Positions 1-11,182 are shown, numbered from the stretch's first letter. The stretch: 64,000 bases of DNA from Volutella citrinella (GCA_034401135.1 JAWZSP010000009.1:1798001-1862000), one strand, 5' to 3'. Program-made: numbers and translations. The notes: a model not told the origin generated them from the letters alone.

Positions 1-547
1 TGTGACGAGAATGACGACCAAAAGTGCGAGTACATCGTTGCCCTGGTCAGGGAGGCTCTCAGGTACTACTGCGTGCTGCGACTTGCCCTTCCCCGTGCGT
101 CCATCAAGGATATCGAGTACCAAGGCAGCTTCATCCCCAAGGGCACCATTGTGTTCCTCAACGCCTGGGCCTGCAACATGGGTATGCTCCCCGCGCACTC
201 GTCCCGTTTTAAACATTGCTAATAAAGAACTAGATCCCGGTGTTTGGTCCGACCCCGAAGTCTTCCGCCCTGAGCGCTGGCTCGAGCAGCCCGAGGCTCC
301 CCTCTTCAGCTACGGTGTTGGATACCGCATGTGCGCCGGATCTCTGCTGGCCAACCGCGAGCTTTATCTCGTCTTCATGCGACTGCTGAACAGCTTCCGC
401 ATTGAGAAGTTTGATGAGGTCGATTGCCACCCCGTTACTGGCAATGTTGACCCGACCAGTCTGGTCGCCTTGCCCCCGCGCTTCAAGGCCCGCTTCGTCC
501 CCCGAAATCCCCAGGCCCTAAAGAAGGCGCTGGCGACTGTTTCTTGA
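1..547 (+). CDS. Cytochrome P450, C-terminal part (CYP504-like), 5' truncated by window edge
   Basis: Two exons, 1-181 and 234-547, joined at a GT-AG intron (182-233), encode the last 164 residues of a P450. Seen: the K-helix E-x-x-R (EALR), the PERW-type meander (RPERW) and the heme-ligand loop FSYGVGYRMCAG with the cysteine thiolate. The C-terminal style (Pro-Thr-Ser-Leu then a phenylalanine-rich tail) resembles fungal CYP504 enzymes, which hydroxylate phenylacetate to 2-hydroxyphenylacetate on the way to homogentisate. The CYP504 assignment is from memory of the family, not a search. Its neighbours (copper amine oxidase, aldehyde dehydrogenase) supply the steps that would make phenylacetate from phenethylamine, which supports the call. 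N-terminal anchor and oxygen-binding helix lie outside the window. Confidence 0.75.
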   Translation, partial: VTRMTTKSASTSLPWSGRLSGTTACCDLPFPVRPSRISSTKAASSPRAPLCSSTPGPATWVCSPRTRPVLNIANKELDPGVWSDPEVFRPERWLEQPEAPLFSYGVGYRMCAGSLLANRELYLVFMRLLNSFRIEKFDEVDCHPVTGNVDPTSLVALPPRFKARFVPRNPQALKKALATVS

Positions 548-1143
548 TGACATTGTGGAGGGATGGGGAATGAATCACTGTGTGCCTGGCTCCTTTGGGG
601 GCTTCCGATCTGACATGAAGGAAATGAGGTGGAGAGTGGCGAATATCAGTAGCTTTAGTCAACTCAGCAATGCTGGATGAGAATTACAATCAGAAATACA
701 CTCAGATGCTACAATCAAATCAAATCAGATAACCTGTTTTTCTGGCATTGTGGAAGTTGAATAGAGAAGCGCCGAGCTGAAGTATGAATCACATGTATCC
801 ACCCACAGAAGAAGGGACCCTAGCCTCATCAACATCTTATGTTAAAAAAGGAGGGATCTTGTCGCATCTCGTACTCTTTTGAATGCCTCCCTTTTCGGAT
901 CAATGTAATGAGCCCGCTTGTCAGAGGTCATTGAACACAAGATGGGAATCTAAGCCGTTCTTCTATAGTTGGTAATACTACAAGGACACAACAACAAGGA
1001 GGCGAGGGCAGAACTCTCAGTACATGTACGTTTTTTATATATATACCACAACTATGCAATACATGCTGCAATTCAATCATGCCAAGGCTTCCGCAAGCGC
1101 CTCAGGCCTGCGCTTTTATACAATTTCCCCCCACAAGCGCCGC
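548..1143. other. Intergenic, convergent 3' ends
   Basis: About 600 bp between the P450 and the amine oxidase, which end toward each other. AT-rich with no convincing ORF; presumably both 3' untranslated regions. Confidence 0.6.
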
Positions 1144-3343
1144 TCATAGCTTGGTGGTGCAGCACCCGGCAGTCAGCTTGGACCCCAGATCCTTGTCCGA
1201 CGGTACATCCAGCGCCGGATTGGACGTGAAAAAGTCTACGGGGGTAATGTTCAGCTGCAGGATCTCGACCGGCATGACGGGCCAATCCTCGACGCGCGGG
1301 TTGTGCGTGAGGCCGAAGACGCTCCAGACGACAATGTCCTGGTTGGCCACGTTTTCATTGCGGGCGGCAGCATCGCTCACACCACCGATTTCATTGCGGC
1401 TCTGCAGTGTGTATCTGCCGCCGGCGAAGAGCTCGTTGTCCTTGTATTTCGTCACCCACAGGTGGTGGCGGGCGAAGAGGGCGCGTTGTGATTGTGTGCT
1501 CTTGGGGTCGGAGAGGAGCACCTGGGTCGGCGGCGGAGTGATCTTGTAGCCCACGGGCTTCTTGGAAACGGGGTTGATCTTATTGGTGTTCTGGATCTTG
1601 AAGACACGGTTTGTAAAAGGCGAAGCGTCCACTCCGACCGAGGTTGTGATGGGCGTCTGCTTCACCACATAGAGGTTGCCGTTGGGGTTGGTCACCTCGT
1701 CCATTTGCACCGGCAGACTCTCCTCCTGCACAACCGTGTTGTTGTTTCCGTCAATGGACGGGTCGATTCGCACGCAAAAGACATGCTGGTGGTTCTGCGC
1801 CAGAGCTCCGGGGCTCACGACGTTTCCCCAGTCGGACGTCTTGCCCTCGTCGATGTTGACGACGGACACGATGCCTGTCGCGCGGGCCTCGACCTGGATG
1901 CCGGCGGCCTGGTCGAACTTGTAGGCGAAGATGTACTCGTAGTTGGCGAGGGTGATGATGAATTGGATCACGAGCTCTCGGCGACGGGTGACGACGGCAC
2001 GGTTGGTGCGCCAGTTGGTGTGCTTCCAGTTGATGCCGTTGTCTTGCTCGTGGAGGCAGATGACGTTCTTGGTCTTCTCTGCAGTTCCGCTTGAGTCGGT
2101 GAGGACGCCGTCGAAGTACTGTAGGGCCATTCATGTTAGTGATGCAGTCAACAGAAGGCAGTTCTTGATTCAACTGACCTTGATCACGCCCAGACAGTCA
2201 CAGCCAAGCGTCAGGTTATTGACGGCGTTTCCCAGACCGCCATCACCAAAGTCGAAAGCCTGCTTCCTGTGGTAGGGCGCGCGGGGATCGGCGTAGGGCA
2301 CCGTCTATTTGGCACGGGTCTGGTTAGTACTTGTGCTCACTAAATGGATGCTGATAAATTGGTATGCTCACCATGTCGCTCATGCTTAGACGGTACATGA
2401 CAGGGCGGCCGTCGTATCGGATGTCGTGGACGACGGCACCCTCGCGAGGGTTGAAGGTGACTCGCATCCTCCACTTCTGCCATTCCAGCAGATTGCCCTC
2501 GGTGATGGCAAAGCTGGGTCCCTGGGGCTGGAGGACAGTCAATGGCTTCAAATCCTTCCTCGTACCGCCAGGCAGCAGCTCAGGCACGTATTCGGCCGAC
2601 CTGCAGTGGTCAATGATCTCTGGCTTGTGTGTCTTGGCCGTCAGGCTGTCTCCCTTGCCGCCGGTAGCAGGCTCGTCGATGCGGATGATCTGCTTGGTGG
2701 CTGCGTCCATGATGGGGACGAAGGGGAGCGGGTAGGCGTAGAAGTTGGAGTCTGGGTTGCCGCTGCGAGTGTCGCGGGCGAAGATGAGGGCTTGGAACAA
2801 TCGACGGTTGCCATCTGAGATCTCAGCAGCTCCGTAGGGCCAGGGCTCGACGATGACCTCGAATCCCTCGGGCAGCTTGAGAGCGGCGATTTTTTCCTGG
2901 AAGAGAGGCGACGCATCCACGGCTTTGACGAGATGATCGAATTCCCAGCTGCGCAAAGAGTTCAATTAGCTCGGTCGAGTGAAGCTGGAGTGCCACACCA
3001 CTACTCACACTGAAAGGTCGGCCTGGAAATCCTGGCTGATGATCTTGGTGTCGACAATCTGTCGCGCATTGAGATCCACGATGGACTCGTGGTACTCGGC
3101 TTTCTGAGATCCGCCAATCACGTCGTAGTGAACCTGCGCGCATCGCGCTGGTCGCGGAGAAGACGCATTGAGCTTGTGGGAGTGCTCAAGCTCCAAAAAG
3201 GCCAAGACCTCCTCCTTTGCGGGCTCCCAGAGGTAGGTGACGCGGAAGAGCACGACCTGGCCGGCATGCGACGCGAGGACGACGTCGCGGGCCAGGTTGG
3301 TCTCGTCAATGGAGAGCGCGGAGAGCGGGTGAGGGATAGACAT
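1144..3343 (-). CDS. Copper-containing primary amine oxidase (topaquinone enzyme)
   Basis: Exons 3343-3009, 2948-2372, 2304-2179 and 2118-1144 give 670 residues, the usual size. The enzyme oxidatively deaminates primary amines to aldehyde, ammonia and hydrogen peroxide. Seen: topaquinone precursor Tyr406 in TLANYEY; copper ligands His456 and His458 in NHQHVF and His618 in THNPRVEDWP; the preceding AFDFGDGG stretch with the likely catalytic base Asp322; and GCDCLG before the cofactor strand. These positions sit almost exactly where the yeast peroxisomal enzyme has them. The protein ends in TKL, a possible weak type-1 peroxisomal targeting signal. Start chosen at the first ATG, followed directly by family sequence. 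It lies between the P450 and a PEX11-like gene. Substrate is inferred from context to be an aromatic or other primary monoamine. Confidence 0.93.
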
Positions 3344-4398
3344 GATTGCTCAATTGGTGACGACGCAACAATGCAGCTGGAGGAGATGTGCCTCTTGACA
3401 ATTGCGCTCGCAAGATGCCACGGCCGTCTCCATTTATTACTGATCTCCATCATGGCTACGGGCTAAGCTAAGGCTGTCGGCTAGCGCCGCCGGAATCCAG
3501 TGTCAGTTCCGGCTCATGCCGTCATCCATGGATGCACTACCCAGCCAATCACCTGTAATTGCGCCGGCTGGAGCCGAACTGGGTGGAGCTTCCCCGCTCA
3601 TGAGATAGTGCTCGCCAGATTGGGGGCATGACCGGCCAAGGTTACGTACGCCGGTTATCGAGATTCCATCTGTTGATTAGCCGAAACATGATGGAACCCG
3701 GCCATGGCTCGGCTTTGGAGGGACCCAGCGGCGTTTACGGCGTGTAGCCAGCGTCAAGATTGATGAGTAATGTTAAGTGCTCCAGTCAGAGCTGATAAGC
3801 GGCCCACCAAACCCATGTTGACTCCACGGTGCCTCGGAAACTCGGAACTGTTTCCGAGATTTTCTGTTTTGGCCACCCCACGGAGAGATATGAGAGTGGA
3901 TTCCGAGCAAAGGCCGAGACCACCAGGACATTGTCATCCTTACCCTAGACACTGGATGCGATAACGAGCACGTCTTCTGTCATCAGACTCAAGAAGATTG
4001 CCAAACGAGTGAGCAGGAGTAGCAACACCAGATTTCTCAGGTCGAGATTCTTGGCCAACAAGTGGCGCAGCTCTGGTATGGAACGACATGGCATGCAAAC
4101 ACCAAGTTCATTGTCTGCGCCAGGCGGCCTACAGTCGCATATGTTACAAGGCAGTATGAGACGTCGATGGCCTGCAGGCATATGTTGTATTAATGAGCCA
4201 ATGCATCTTATTCAACTTGTTCTGATTTCCTATAATTTATATCGTCCCAATGGCTACCGGAAACCGACGTCTTCATTCCGACGCAATCCAAATTCCAGAG
4301 CTTGGTTCGCCGAGAGAGCAGACCCTACGCCACAAGCAAGCCACCATCACAACCCCATTCCAGTGAGTCTAGCACCCAATCTCTATAAAATGTACATA
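3344..4398. other. Intergenic, upstream of amine oxidase
   Basis: About 1.05 kb holding the amine oxidase promoter and the 3' flank of the PEX11-like gene. ORFs here lack any recognisable protein character. CGGAA/TTCCG words occur around 3507 and 3838-3860, similar to boxes in the next divergent promoter, but their spacing is irregular. Confidence 0.5.
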
Positions 4399-5178
4399 TC
4401 AGGCCGTCTTGAGCCACAGCTCCCGCATTGGGAGTGCCGTGGCGCACAAAGCAAGAGCACCGAGGGCTACCTGCGGCAGAAGCCCGTCGCGACGGCTATA
4501 GTGCAGGGCCACAGGCGCCCACGCCAGATTTTCGACAAGACGGTGTCTCCATCGCGGCTCAAGCGCACTCTTGGCCTTTGAAATTGACCTGATGTATTCG
4601 TTCAAGAGGCGTATCAAGTCCATGAGCACGAAGATGGCCCACGATCGAGAAGACCAAACAAAGAAGGTCTCTGTCGTCCGTGCTGAGCACGCAATGACTT
4701 GTTTCATAGAGAGCAGTGCGGCCGCTTCGCCAAGATGAAAGCCACCGATGCAAAGAGATTCAAAGATCTCTAGGATATCTGCAAATAGCTCCTGCCTGTT
4801 GATGCTGCGTTTGCTGCACAGCTTGACGACCAATTGCTTCAAAGCGATGCATATCTCGGCCAATCCCCACATACGATTCATGAACTGCCATTCATCAAGC
4901 ATGCTTGACAGGTTCTGTAGACGCGGGAGGACCTTTTGCGTGGTTGCAGATATGCGGTTGAGTTGCCGCCTCTTGGCAGCCATGGTCGGAAAGGCTCCGA
5001 CTAGAGCCGAGAGTAGGCGAGCGCTCTCTCCAATAAACAGCAGTGTTGTGTCATGATGTCTTCGGGTATCGATGCACCGTTGTAGATGTGTTGTATGCTC
5101 ATGCGGCAGCGGCTCATTGTCTGGTGAGGCTGGTTTGTTATGGAGCGTTGCTGTTTGGTCGGGGCTCTCCTGTTCCAT
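4399..5178 (-). CDS. PEX11-family peroxisomal membrane protein (PEX11-like)
   Basis: Single exon, 259 residues, starting at the first true ATG (5178). The fold signature is an N-terminal third with conserved basic and hydrophobic helices, a central stretch of amphipathic helices, and a C-terminal LVENLAWAPVALHYS motif followed by a hydrophobic helix ending in W-x-K. That C-terminal motif is characteristic of the PEX11/Gim5 family, whose members elongate and divide peroxisomes from the peroxisomal membrane. Recognition is by motif and length only, so moderately sure. It starts 361 bp from the divergent aldehyde dehydrogenase and sits behind the amine oxidase, suggesting coordinated peroxisome proliferation and amine catabolism. 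Alternative: an uncharacterised fungal membrane-associated protein. Confidence 0.55.
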   Translation of the reverse strand: MEQESPDQTATLHNKPASPDNEPLPHEHTTHLQRCIDTRRHHDTTLLFIGESARLLSALVGAFPTMAAKRRQLNRISATTQKVLPRLQNLSSMLDEWQFMNRMWGLAEICIALKQLVVKLCSKRSINRQELFADILEIFESLCIGGFHLGEAAALLSMKQVIACSARTTETFFVWSSRSWAIFVLMDLIRLLNEYIRSISKAKSALEPRWRHRLVENLAWAPVALHYSRRDGLLPQVALGALALCATALPMRELWLKTA

Positions 5179-5539
5179 GATGGGTTGCGTTACTAGCCTC
5201 TCCGCGCTCAATTCGATTAGCTGCTATCTGTGACAGCTTGACAATGACCTGTATTTGTAAGACGGTGCACGTACATGGTTGAAACTGCATAATCTAAAGC
5301 ATGGCTCCCCCTGGAAGGCCCAAGTGGGTCAAAGTTGTTAGTGGTGATAAGGCCCGGAACACGCTCGGAACGAAATCGGAATGCAGCGGTGGATGCACAA
5401 ACAGCCACGTGGCTCGGAACAACATAATATACTTCCGTACTACGATTGCATCTGGGGAATGGCAGCTTATAATAGAATCGTTCGATGTTGAAGTTGGCCG
5501 CGATCAAGTCTCTGACGGTTGAAGCACATTACCTACGTC
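5179..5539. promoter_or_regulatory. Divergent promoter with spaced CGGAA boxes
   Basis: This 361-bp region lies between the start codons of the PEX11-like gene (minus) and the aldehyde dehydrogenase (plus). CGGAA occurs on the plus strand at 5355-5359, 5366-5370 and 5377-5381, exactly 11 bp apart, and again at 5415-5419. Zn2Cys6 regulators generally bind CGG triplets in direct or inverted arrays, so this is a candidate operator controlling both genes. Binding is inference; the repeats are seen. Confidence 0.5.
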
Positions 5540-7199
5540 ATGGCATCCATCTCCTTCAACGACCGCAACGGCAACCCTGTCGTTGGTGAGTATTGCGTAT
5601 AACAGATAAGGAAAAGCAAGAATCTGATCATTCTAATCTGTATTAGTGGATACCCGGCTGTTCATCAATAATGAATTCGTCCCTTCAGTGTCAAACAGCA
5701 CACTGGAAACCGAGAACCCGCTCACTGGAAAGACTCTCGCCACAGTCTCCTCTGCACAGCTAGAAGATGTCCAAGTGGCCTTCCAAGCTGCCGAAGCAGC
5801 ATTTACCGGGCCATGGCGTAAAGCCAAGCCCGCTGAGAAGGGCAAGCTTCTTAGCCGCCTCGCAGATCTCATGGAGAGAGATGCAGAACAATTTATTGCA
5901 CTCGAGGCCATAGACGCGGGAGTGCTGTGCGCAGACTCACAAGGTCTGCATGTCCCCAATGCCGTCGCCACGCTGCGATACTTTGCGGGATGGCCCGACA
6001 AGATCTCGGGCCATTCCATGAAGACGGACCAGGGATTTGCTTACACGCAGAGAGAGCCCCTGGGCGTTTGCGCCGCCATTGTACCCTGGAATGCACCACT
6101 GTAAGCCTTTATACACTCCTGCCTTTCCGTCTGAAGCTGTCGCTAAACACATGGCTCTGTACAGAATGATCATGATTTGGAAGCTTGCCCCTGCCATTGC
6201 GGCAGGCAACACACTTATTATCAAGACACCAGAGGCGTCTCCATTGATTGGCCAAAAGCTGGCTAGTCTTGTGGTGGAGGCTGGCTTCCCGCCGGGTGTC
6301 ATCAATATCATCTGCGGCGAAGGACGTGTGGCAGGACAAGCTCTTGCTGAGCACAAGGGCATCCGCAAGATCTCCTTCACGGGAAGCACTGCTGTTGGTC
6401 GACAGATCATGAAGGCTGCTGCCTCCTCAAATTTGAAGACCGTATCGCTTGAGCTGGGTGGAAAGGGCCCGTCTATTGTATTTGCTGATGCCGACTTGGA
6501 GAATGCTCTGTTCTGGACGAGCCTCGGTATCACTGTCAACAATGGCCAGGTCTGTGTCGCTGGGTCCCGCATTTACGTCCAAGAGGCCATTTATGAGCAG
6601 TTCCTCGCAAAATTCTCTGAAAAGTCTGCGCAAGCCGTCCACGGCAATCCTCTTCATCCCACGACCACTAAAGGACCCTTGATCAACAGGGCGCAATGGA
6701 CGAGGGTGCTCGAGCACATTGAAAAGGCAAAGAGTGAGGGTCTTAGACTGCTGCACGGCGGCGAGAAGCTGAGTGGAGAGGGCTATTTTATCGCAAACAC
6801 CGCGTTTGCCGATGTCCCTGACCATGCATCGCTGATACGCGAGGAGGTGTTTGGTCCAGTAGCGGTCAGTTTCTACATCCCATTCTGACGAAAAGGCCTA
6901 TAACTAACCTGACAGTACAGGCCATTACCAAGTTCAAGACGGAGGAAGAAGCCATTCAGAGAGCCAACTCTTTGGAGTACGGGCTGAGCGCCGCTGTTTT
7001 CACCAACAATGTGAGCCGTGCTTACCGGGTTGCATCCGCCATAGAATCTGGTCAGGTTACCATCAACTCATGGGGTAATCTCGATGTAAACGTGCCTTTC
7101 GGGGGTATCAAGGAGTCGGGCTTTGGGCGAGAGTTTGGCGAGGCAGCGATTGAGGATTGGACTAGCATTAAAGCAGTGAAGCTCTATGCTTTGCTTTGA
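5540..7199 (+). CDS. NAD(P)-dependent aldehyde dehydrogenase
   Basis: Exons 5540-5585, 5647-6100, 6165-6864 and 6921-7199 give 492 residues, standard for the ALDH superfamily. It oxidises an aldehyde to the acid with NAD(P)+. Seen: FTGSTAVGR cofactor loop, general base Glu263 in LELGGKG, and nucleophile Cys297 in NNGQVC, spaced 34 residues as usual; PWN cofactor-binding motif; C-terminal PFGGIKESGFGRE. The first exon codes only 15 residues and was found by joining its GT donor to the phase-matching acceptor. In context it would oxidise the aldehyde released by the neighbouring amine oxidase, for example phenylacetaldehyde to phenylacetate. No peroxisomal tail is visible (ends ALL). It shares a divergent promoter with the PEX11-like gene. 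Confidence 0.93.
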
Positions 7200-7757
7200 G
7201 ACATAATTTAGCTCGAAGACTTTCTAGGCAGTACTTTCCTGCCCTATTTCCCCTCGTCTGATGTAATCCCCCACATGGGTTTGGTAGGACTGGAACAAGC
7301 ATCACAATTACTATGGGTTGTAGCAACAGATGCGAGAGCCGTATAGCTTCTTAATATTTGTCCGAAGGATGATGGATCCTCAACGAGGCTCGATGAGCTT
7401 GCCTCTGCGGATGGCTATTTTCGTCATGAGAAGTGTGGCTGTTGCTCTGAAGGGTGCTGTCATAGTACTAGCTGAACAAGAGAGCTTCTGAAGCTGAGGT
7501 GGGCTTTGATGATAGGTACCGACTTGGTCAAAGGCATAGGACTCTGAATGAGGTAGACAAGTTATATCCAGGTGAGTAAGCAGTCATGTGCAGCCTGCGC
7601 CATTACACATGATAAGCGAATCGTATTATTCATTAACGCGTATATAATTGCAGTGAGCAATTTCAAGAAATTAACCTAACCCTGCGAATACTTAAACCGT
7701 CGTGTTTCCCTTCGCCTCTTCCCAACCAATCACTGCCAGGTCTGAACGAACCCAGGA
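7200..7757. other. Intergenic, convergent 3' ends
   Basis: About 560 bp between the aldehyde dehydrogenase and CHRD genes, which converge. Nothing coding seen. Confidence 0.6.
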
Positions 7758-8428
7758 TCAAGCACACTTCTTTCCGCGACAGAGCTGGCCCCGAACGGCA
7801 CCGGCTGGTGCAAGGCTCGAGTGAACATCGGCAAAGAAGGCCTCTGGATTCTTCTCAATGTTCCTCACATGAAAGTCTGTACCGGTATCGACCCCATTGG
7901 CGGGAATTCCAGTCGTGAATGGGCCGCGGAGGCATCCAATAGAGCTGCGCACGCCGTCGGCTGGCCCCTCGGGGTTGGGAAAGGCCAGGCTAGGAACATG
8001 TAAGCTTTTGTTATGGATTGAGAAGCACAAACATCAACGGGCGATGCCTACCGAGGGGGGCCTGCCTTGCCGACAGCAGCTTCATGAATGTGGGTTGCCG
8101 TCTTGGCTGGAGACGCATACTCTCCGCGGAATCCCGTGAGCGTGATGTTGTAGCAGATGACATTTTCGTGAGAGTTGATGCCGAATTGGTACACGCCTCT
8201 GGCGCCCTGGAGGCCGCCAGTAGCCTTGTTCATGCTGTCGACGACCTGCTCAGGCGTTGCTACAACTTTGTACGTCGAGGTGAACTGGAACGGAGAGTCG
8301 CTCGATTTCCCGCCCCGGCCAAAGCCCAGACGACTGAAATCGATCAGGCGCGCCTCATTGGAGTGGACAACCGGGCCGGCCTGAGCGACGGCCGCAAGAG
8401 CGAGGGTGATGATGGAGAATGACTTCAT
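7758..8428 (-). CDS. Secreted CHRD-domain protein
   Basis: Exons 8428-8052 and 7989-7758 give 202 residues. The ATG at 8428 was preferred to an upstream in-frame ATG (8473) because it begins directly with a signal peptide (MKSFSIITLALAAVAQA). The mature part carries the CHRD pattern: a TATHIHEAAVGKAGPP block with conserved histidines, two cysteines around a GPF segment, and a C-terminal repeat (AFFADVHSS...GAVRGQLC). CHRD domains occur in chordin and in many microbial and fungal secreted proteins of unknown role. Expected location is extracellular or cell-wall. No functional prediction beyond that. Confidence 0.8.
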
Positions 8429-10108
8429 CTTGGCTGATGTTGAATGATGAGAGTTGTAGGCGTATTGGTTCACAATTGGATGCCCCGAACATCCGGAAGG
8501 GAAAGCATCGGGTTTAAATACTGTTTTGTCTTACCCTCGATTCCCCCTCACAGCCTACTCTCCCAAACAAGTGGCATTTCAGTCTCTCAGCCAGCCTTGC
8601 TCTCATCTGGTAGACTGGGCCGCCGATCTGGTGACAATAACTGGCCGCGCCAAGGCCTGCGATATGAGACTTTCAGGTAGGACAGTGAAGAGACGTCATT
8701 GTCCTTTCCACTAACAAGAGCAGCTGGAGCGGTGGCGCGTTTGCCGAGAGAAACAGTGTCAAAATAGGCTACGGAAGTGAAACCCAACAGGGTCACTAGC
8801 CCCGGATGCCCCAGCTTCCGAGATGCCAAGTTACGCTTAAACAAAGCAAAGCGCTAAGCCACCACAGCCTAACTTTACTTACCCAGCTGCATTTTATTCG
8901 CGTGCTTTAGTGCCACTTGGCCCATGTCATGTAAGACACTTGTACATCGTCAGGCTCGCGTCGGTATGCGATTTGGCCGTTTGGCAACGGTTTGGGCAGT
9001 CATTTGATCGCATAACTCAGTGCTGCTCATAGTTTTCCGACCCCCTTAGCTCTCCTTGGCTCCCTTTTCAGCGGTGCAAGAGAAAAGCTCAACGGAGGGT
9101 GTCACTGCTCCAGTTCATCACAAACAGTCCCTGGTTCGTGGCACCACATGTGCATCCCGTTATGGCGTAAATCGAGAGAGCCCGTGTCTTGGCAGAATTG
9201 GTTGAACCAAAAAAGGCGGCAGGGCTGCTGCGGATGACACCACCACTTCAGCCCAAGTCGGAATCTTGCTTCATCTCGATTGAGTTCATCGTACCGCGCA
9301 ATGTGGCTGCTTCCAGACCATCAAAGAACTTCCAACGGCATAACCGTACCGTAGTCAAGGAAGGTTGTGAGTGAGCCGAGGTTTCGAGCATTCGCCCAAG
9401 TATGGAGTAGGTAGAAGAGTGGTAAATCGCAGCCCGGTGACAGGAGACCGCCGTTACTGAGGATTTTGTTACATCCCCTGGAGCTTCTGCATGACAAACT
9501 GCGCAGTATCTCCCATAGAACCCCTCATTTTGTCGACTTTATCCTTCAGTGACACCGTTAGGAAAGCACACTCTACATCAATCCAATTTTCTTCCAATCC
9601 CGACTTGCTGGAGCGCACACAAAGCAACAGCTAGCTACTTCTGGTGGCCACTGGCCAGCAAGGTTTCGAAGATCATTGCCGCATCGGTGGGAACTCTGAC
9701 TTTGATGTGGTTTCCCGCTACCCTAGCCTTTTCTTTACAAGTAATGATCAGCTTAAGCATATTGAAGAGGCTTATAGGGGGGAAAGTTTCTCATCCACTC
9801 TCAACATCTACTATGACCCCGACACACTTGCTATACCGAGAAAAGCTGAACCACGCCTGGCTCTGCTATGAGGCAGGCGATTTTTCAAGGTAGTTGAGCT
9901 TAATGCACGGCAGTCAACATGGAGTTGAAACTGCATGGCAGACTCGGCAGTATATGTAGTGGTTTGAGGCCGGAACTGCTACTTTAGGCATGTCCGCTCT
10001 GGCTAAAACATTCCTATTATAAATCAACAGCCAGCCCACTCATGCTCCTCTCGAGAAGTCGACATCGTTCAGCGTGCATATCGTCGGCCTGACTCCGAAC
10101 ATCGCGTC
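8429..10108. other. Intergenic 1.7 kb with a possible relic ORF
   Basis: Upstream regions of two divergent genes. Most of it shows no coding character. At 9635-9871 (plus) a frame without an ATG reads LLLVATGQQGFEDHCRIGG and on to SRYPSLFFTSNDQLKHIEE before a stop, and looks more protein-like than its surroundings; it may be a decayed gene fragment. I do not recognise the family. Confidence 0.4.
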
Positions 10109-11182
10109 ATGTCAGCATCAAAGCCTCGGGCCACTCAAGGCCCCGGCATATTCGTCGCCCAGTATCTTTCCGATGAAGCACCATACAACACGCTGGAGGG
10201 CCTGATGAAGTGGGCATCAGGACTAGGATACAAGGGAATTCAGATTCCCATCGATGACCGTCTGATTGATGTCAAAAGAGCTGCAGAGGATCAGAAGTAC
10301 TGCGACGAGCTTCTTCAATTGGCTGCCAGCTACAACGTCAAGTTGACGGAGCTGTCTTCTCACTTGCAGGGTCAGCTCATCGCCGTCCACCCCGCATATG
10401 ACAAATTGTTCGATGGGTTTGCCCCCGAAAATGTACGAGGTGACTCGCGAGCTCGACGCGAGTGGGCTCACGGAGTGCTTCTACATGCTGCAAAAGCCTC
10501 CAAGAACTTGGGCATGAAGGCACACGCCACCTTTAGCGGCGCTCTGGCATGGCCTTATTTCTACGCGTGGCCCCAGAGACCGGATAGTTTGATCGAAACG
10601 GCGTTTGAGGAACTGGCAAAGAGGTGGAAACCAATTCTCGACGCCTTTGACGAGGCGGATGTCGATGTGTGTTACGAACTGCATCCCGGCGAAGACTTGC
10701 ACGATGGCGTATCGTTTGAGCGCTTTCTGCATTTGCTCAACGGCCATCCGCGCGTCTGTATTCTCTACGACCCAAGTCACTTCGTGCTCCAGCAGCTCAA
10801 CTATCTGGAATTCATCGACATCTATCACGATCGCATTAAGGCTTTCCACGTCAAGGATGCCGAATTCCGACCAGACGGGAGGCAAGGCGTATATGGTGGG
10901 TACTCGGGATGGAACGAGAGGGCAGGCAGGTTTCGAGCTCTGGGAGATGGCCAGGTTGACTTCAAGGGCATCTTTACGCGTATGGCAAAGTACGGCTATG
11001 AGGGATGGGCGGTGCTAGAATCGGAGTGCGCGTTCAAGGACAAGTTTGTCTGTGCGCAAGAGGGAGCCAGCTACATCTCCGAGCACATCATTCCATTGGC
11101 GGAGACCGCCTTTGACGATTTTGCTGGGTCTGGAATAAGTAGCGACGACATACCAGGCATTCTTGGATTGGATTCAAATTGA
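10109..11182 (+). CDS. Sugar-phosphate isomerase/epimerase-like TIM-barrel protein
   Basis: Intronless, 357 residues, matching the xylose-isomerase-like TIM-barrel (AP endonuclease 2) superfamily. Metal-site candidates appear in order along the barrel: Glu in CYELHPGE, Asp and His in YDPSHF, His in KAFHVKD, and Glu in AVLESEC. An aromatic-rich segment YFYAWPQRP lies mid-protein. Relatives isomerise or epimerise sugars, inositols or keto-acids with a divalent metal; the substrate cannot be read from sequence. It stands alone between divergent and convergent neighbours, without an obvious pathway partner other than the nearby flavin monooxygenase. Confidence 0.85.
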   Translation: MSASKPRATQGPGIFVAQYLSDEAPYNTLEGLMKWASGLGYKGIQIPIDDRLIDVKRAAEDQKYCDELLQLAASYNVKLTELSSHLQGQLIAVHPAYDKLFDGFAPENVRGDSRARREWAHGVLLHAAKASKNLGMKAHATFSGALAWPYFYAWPQRPDSLIETAFEELAKRWKPILDAFDEADVDVCYELHPGEDLHDGVSFERFLHLLNGHPRVCILYDPSHFVLQQLNYLEFIDIYHDRIKAFHVKDAEFRPDGRQGVYGGYSGWNERAGRFRALGDGQVDFKGIFTRMAKYGYEGWAVLESECAFKDKFVCAQEGASYISEHIIPLAETAFDDFAGSGISSDDIPGILGLDSN

